From Rotaria macrura (lineage: Eukaryota; Rotifera; Eurotatoria; Philodinida; Philodinidae), in assembly GCA_900239685.1 (NCBI GenBank), contig OENT01000595.1:30340-94339 (forward strand): a stretch of DNA of 64,000 bases, in the 5' to 3' direction. This document shows positions 62,578 to 64,000 of the stretch, piece by piece. How positions within the stretch are numbered: the first letter of the stretch is position 1; the number at the start of each line of letters is the position of its first letter. Below the pieces are notes generated by a model. The model did no database searches, had not been told where the DNA came from, and saw only the letters and a list, made by a program, of their open reading frames with translations. The position numbers were made by a program, and so were the translations under genes.

Positions 62578-63960
62578 ATTGACATTAAAACAAAATGTTG
62601 TACATAGTTAGATGAGTTACGTTGGATTTTTCCGGATCAATGTTGTTATTGTCATCGCTTCTCCTATCGTGTTTGCATGAAAGTGTAGATTCATTTTCAT
62701 TTGGATGAATCGTGACGATCTCTTTAGAAAATGAGCTCTTGATTGCTCAAATACTTTCCTCCATGGAAGTGATTTTCATCTATGAAAAGACAGTAGTTAA
62801 TAAGAAATCAATTTACTGTATGAAAATTAAGCATAATCCACATAGTTGGGGAGTCTTAATGAAATTCGCTGATGCAGATAGCTTCGTCAGATGAATTCTG
62901 GTATTTTATAAAGGTACAATTATTCTGTTGAATTTCAACGACTTTCACATTTATAAAAAACTACGTTTAATAAGTTCAGCCGACTTTATTAGACTTTTAT
63001 CACTAAAATTATATGCAAAGAAAATTGTCCCATGAATATTGCAGCATAAGAAGAAGACTATTAAAGCTGTTGTTTAAACGTTTTATTTTGCCGATTCACA
63101 CTACTTTAGTGCTAGAAATGAGAAATCTGCGGCTCAAGCATAATACTTTCTTCCGGATGTTATCACTTTTCTGCCTGGACTCTTAACGATTAATTATCTC
63201 GAGCGCCTTTTCTATCACTGTTTTGTAAAACAGTTGATGATATGGCGGCAGACGCATGTAGTCTTGTCCATGGTGTTAGAATCATCATCTTTAGGACTAT
63301 AATGAGCATTTATAATGTCATTAGGTTTCAACACAATGATATCACGTCAAATATATTCAATCCTTTTATGCGTTTAACAAAATCATCAACCACACGTATC
63401 AAACGGTGAACTTATTGATGTTTTGGCGAAGTGTTGCAAGATTTCTATTTAATGTATCAAAGCAAAGAAATACGTTTCTTCGATTAGAAATATTAGACAT
63501 CAGGTAGTCTTTTTTAAAAGCAATGTGTGAATAATTTCGGTTTAAGCTGATTTCAGTACTCTCAATATTATTCATATTCTTGTTCATGAACTATTCGTTC
63601 GAAGTGAGAAGATTATGAACTAATACTATTTCAATTGCCTATATCGCATTGTAATACAATCGAGGTTTTATGGGCTGCAAAATAAAAATAAAACAATTGT
63701 GTTAAGTGAAAATTAAGTCTGAAGTAAAATTGTTTTTAGAATTTTTCCAACTTAATCAAAGCTCAAAATGATGATGTCAGATCAAATTGGGTGATTACTA
63801 TTAGAAATTCTAATTTAGCTAATAATATTCCCAGGCAGGCATTATGTGATTAATAATCAAGTACTATGTGATTTGATGAATGGTATGCTTGTACGATGAT
63901 TGAACACCGCTTATTTTGATCTTTTATAGGAATAACCCATGTGAAAAAATATTGGGTATA
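62578..63960. other. Intergenic, no gene seen
   Basis: Only short frames without recognisable motifs. Confidence 0.4.
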
Positions 63961-64000
63961 AACGCGTTTGAAAACGCGTTTCAGATGCGTTCGAAACGCG
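63961..64000. repeat. GCGTTT/AAACGCG iterations at the window edge
   Basis: AACGCGTTTGAAAACGCGTTT and ATGCGTTCGAAACGCG follow each other directly. The array is cut by the window end and may be the edge of a further CpG-rich repeat. Confidence 0.4.

Noticed and set aside
1-64000. CRISPR arrays, operons, bacterial promoters or ribosome binding sites
   Set aside because: The introns and transposon types show a eukaryotic nuclear genome; no direct-repeat/spacer array is present.

Overview
The window is eukaryotic nuclear DNA. It is AT-rich, has short spliceosomal introns (mostly 48-100 bp, GT..AG), large intergenic spaces and many small inverted-repeat elements. Long proteins built from FG-GAP/VCBS repeats (DFNNDxxLDIVVAN), Thr-rich stalk proteins carrying a VNGDFETGDTTGW domain, and a dense mix of short DNA transposons together suggest a bdelloid rotifer (Adineta/Rotaria type). 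That assignment is an inference from gene families; no rRNA or organelle marker is present.

Layout. 0-7 kb: two members (minus strand) of a small family with one membrane helix, a coiled coil and a Ser/Thr-rich tail, separated by a probable hAT-type element (2717-4122). 7-14 kb: nothing convincing. 14.1-16.2 kb: stalk gene A, eight exons, one membrane anchor, Thr-rich stalk and beta-type ectodomain. 21.5-23.7 kb: two more small-family members (plus strand), the second broken by in-frame stops. 25.4-27.5 kb: stalk gene B, a paralogue of A with the same exon structure. Its last three exons are almost identical to A while the rest has diverged, which is the mark of gene conversion. 27.5-34 kb: empty apart from one small GC-rich element. 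34.1-35.1 kb: an unknown 121-aa gene converging on a P-loop kinase-like gene with an internal amber stop.

36.6-40.8 kb is a transposon nest. A 2.8 kb hAT-like element (36664-39461) contains a 160-bp hAT MITE and a PIF/Harbinger MITE that itself contains a second Harbinger MITE. A Mutator-like element with a perfect 9-bp target duplication and a decayed FLYWCH zinc-finger gene follows (39892-40781). 41.3-43.4 kb holds a five-exon, 597-aa MFSD6-like transporter, whose splicing I could resolve completely. 43.4-51 kb is mostly empty, with a 635-bp foldback element and a short hairpin element. 51.1-57.8 kb carries two FG-GAP/VCBS proteins (568 and 917 aa) on the minus strand. 58.5 kb has an 82-bp piggyBac-type MITE at TTAA.

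59604-62341 is the most unusual object: a 2738-bp element with about 21-bp terminal inverted repeats, an 8-bp imperfect target duplication, and symmetrical two-zone subterminal arrays (outer AGTACTT-type, inner CpG-rich CCGTTTACG-type). It also holds internal repeats of about 434 bp and a tRNA-like gene. It seems to sit inside an already short, Cys-containing reading frame.

The genes do not form a pathway. Most are membrane-anchored or repeat proteins of variable families, embedded in DNA shaped by transposition and gene conversion. Intron models rest on conserved splice junctions between paralogues or on protein-family continuity; none is backed by transcripts.
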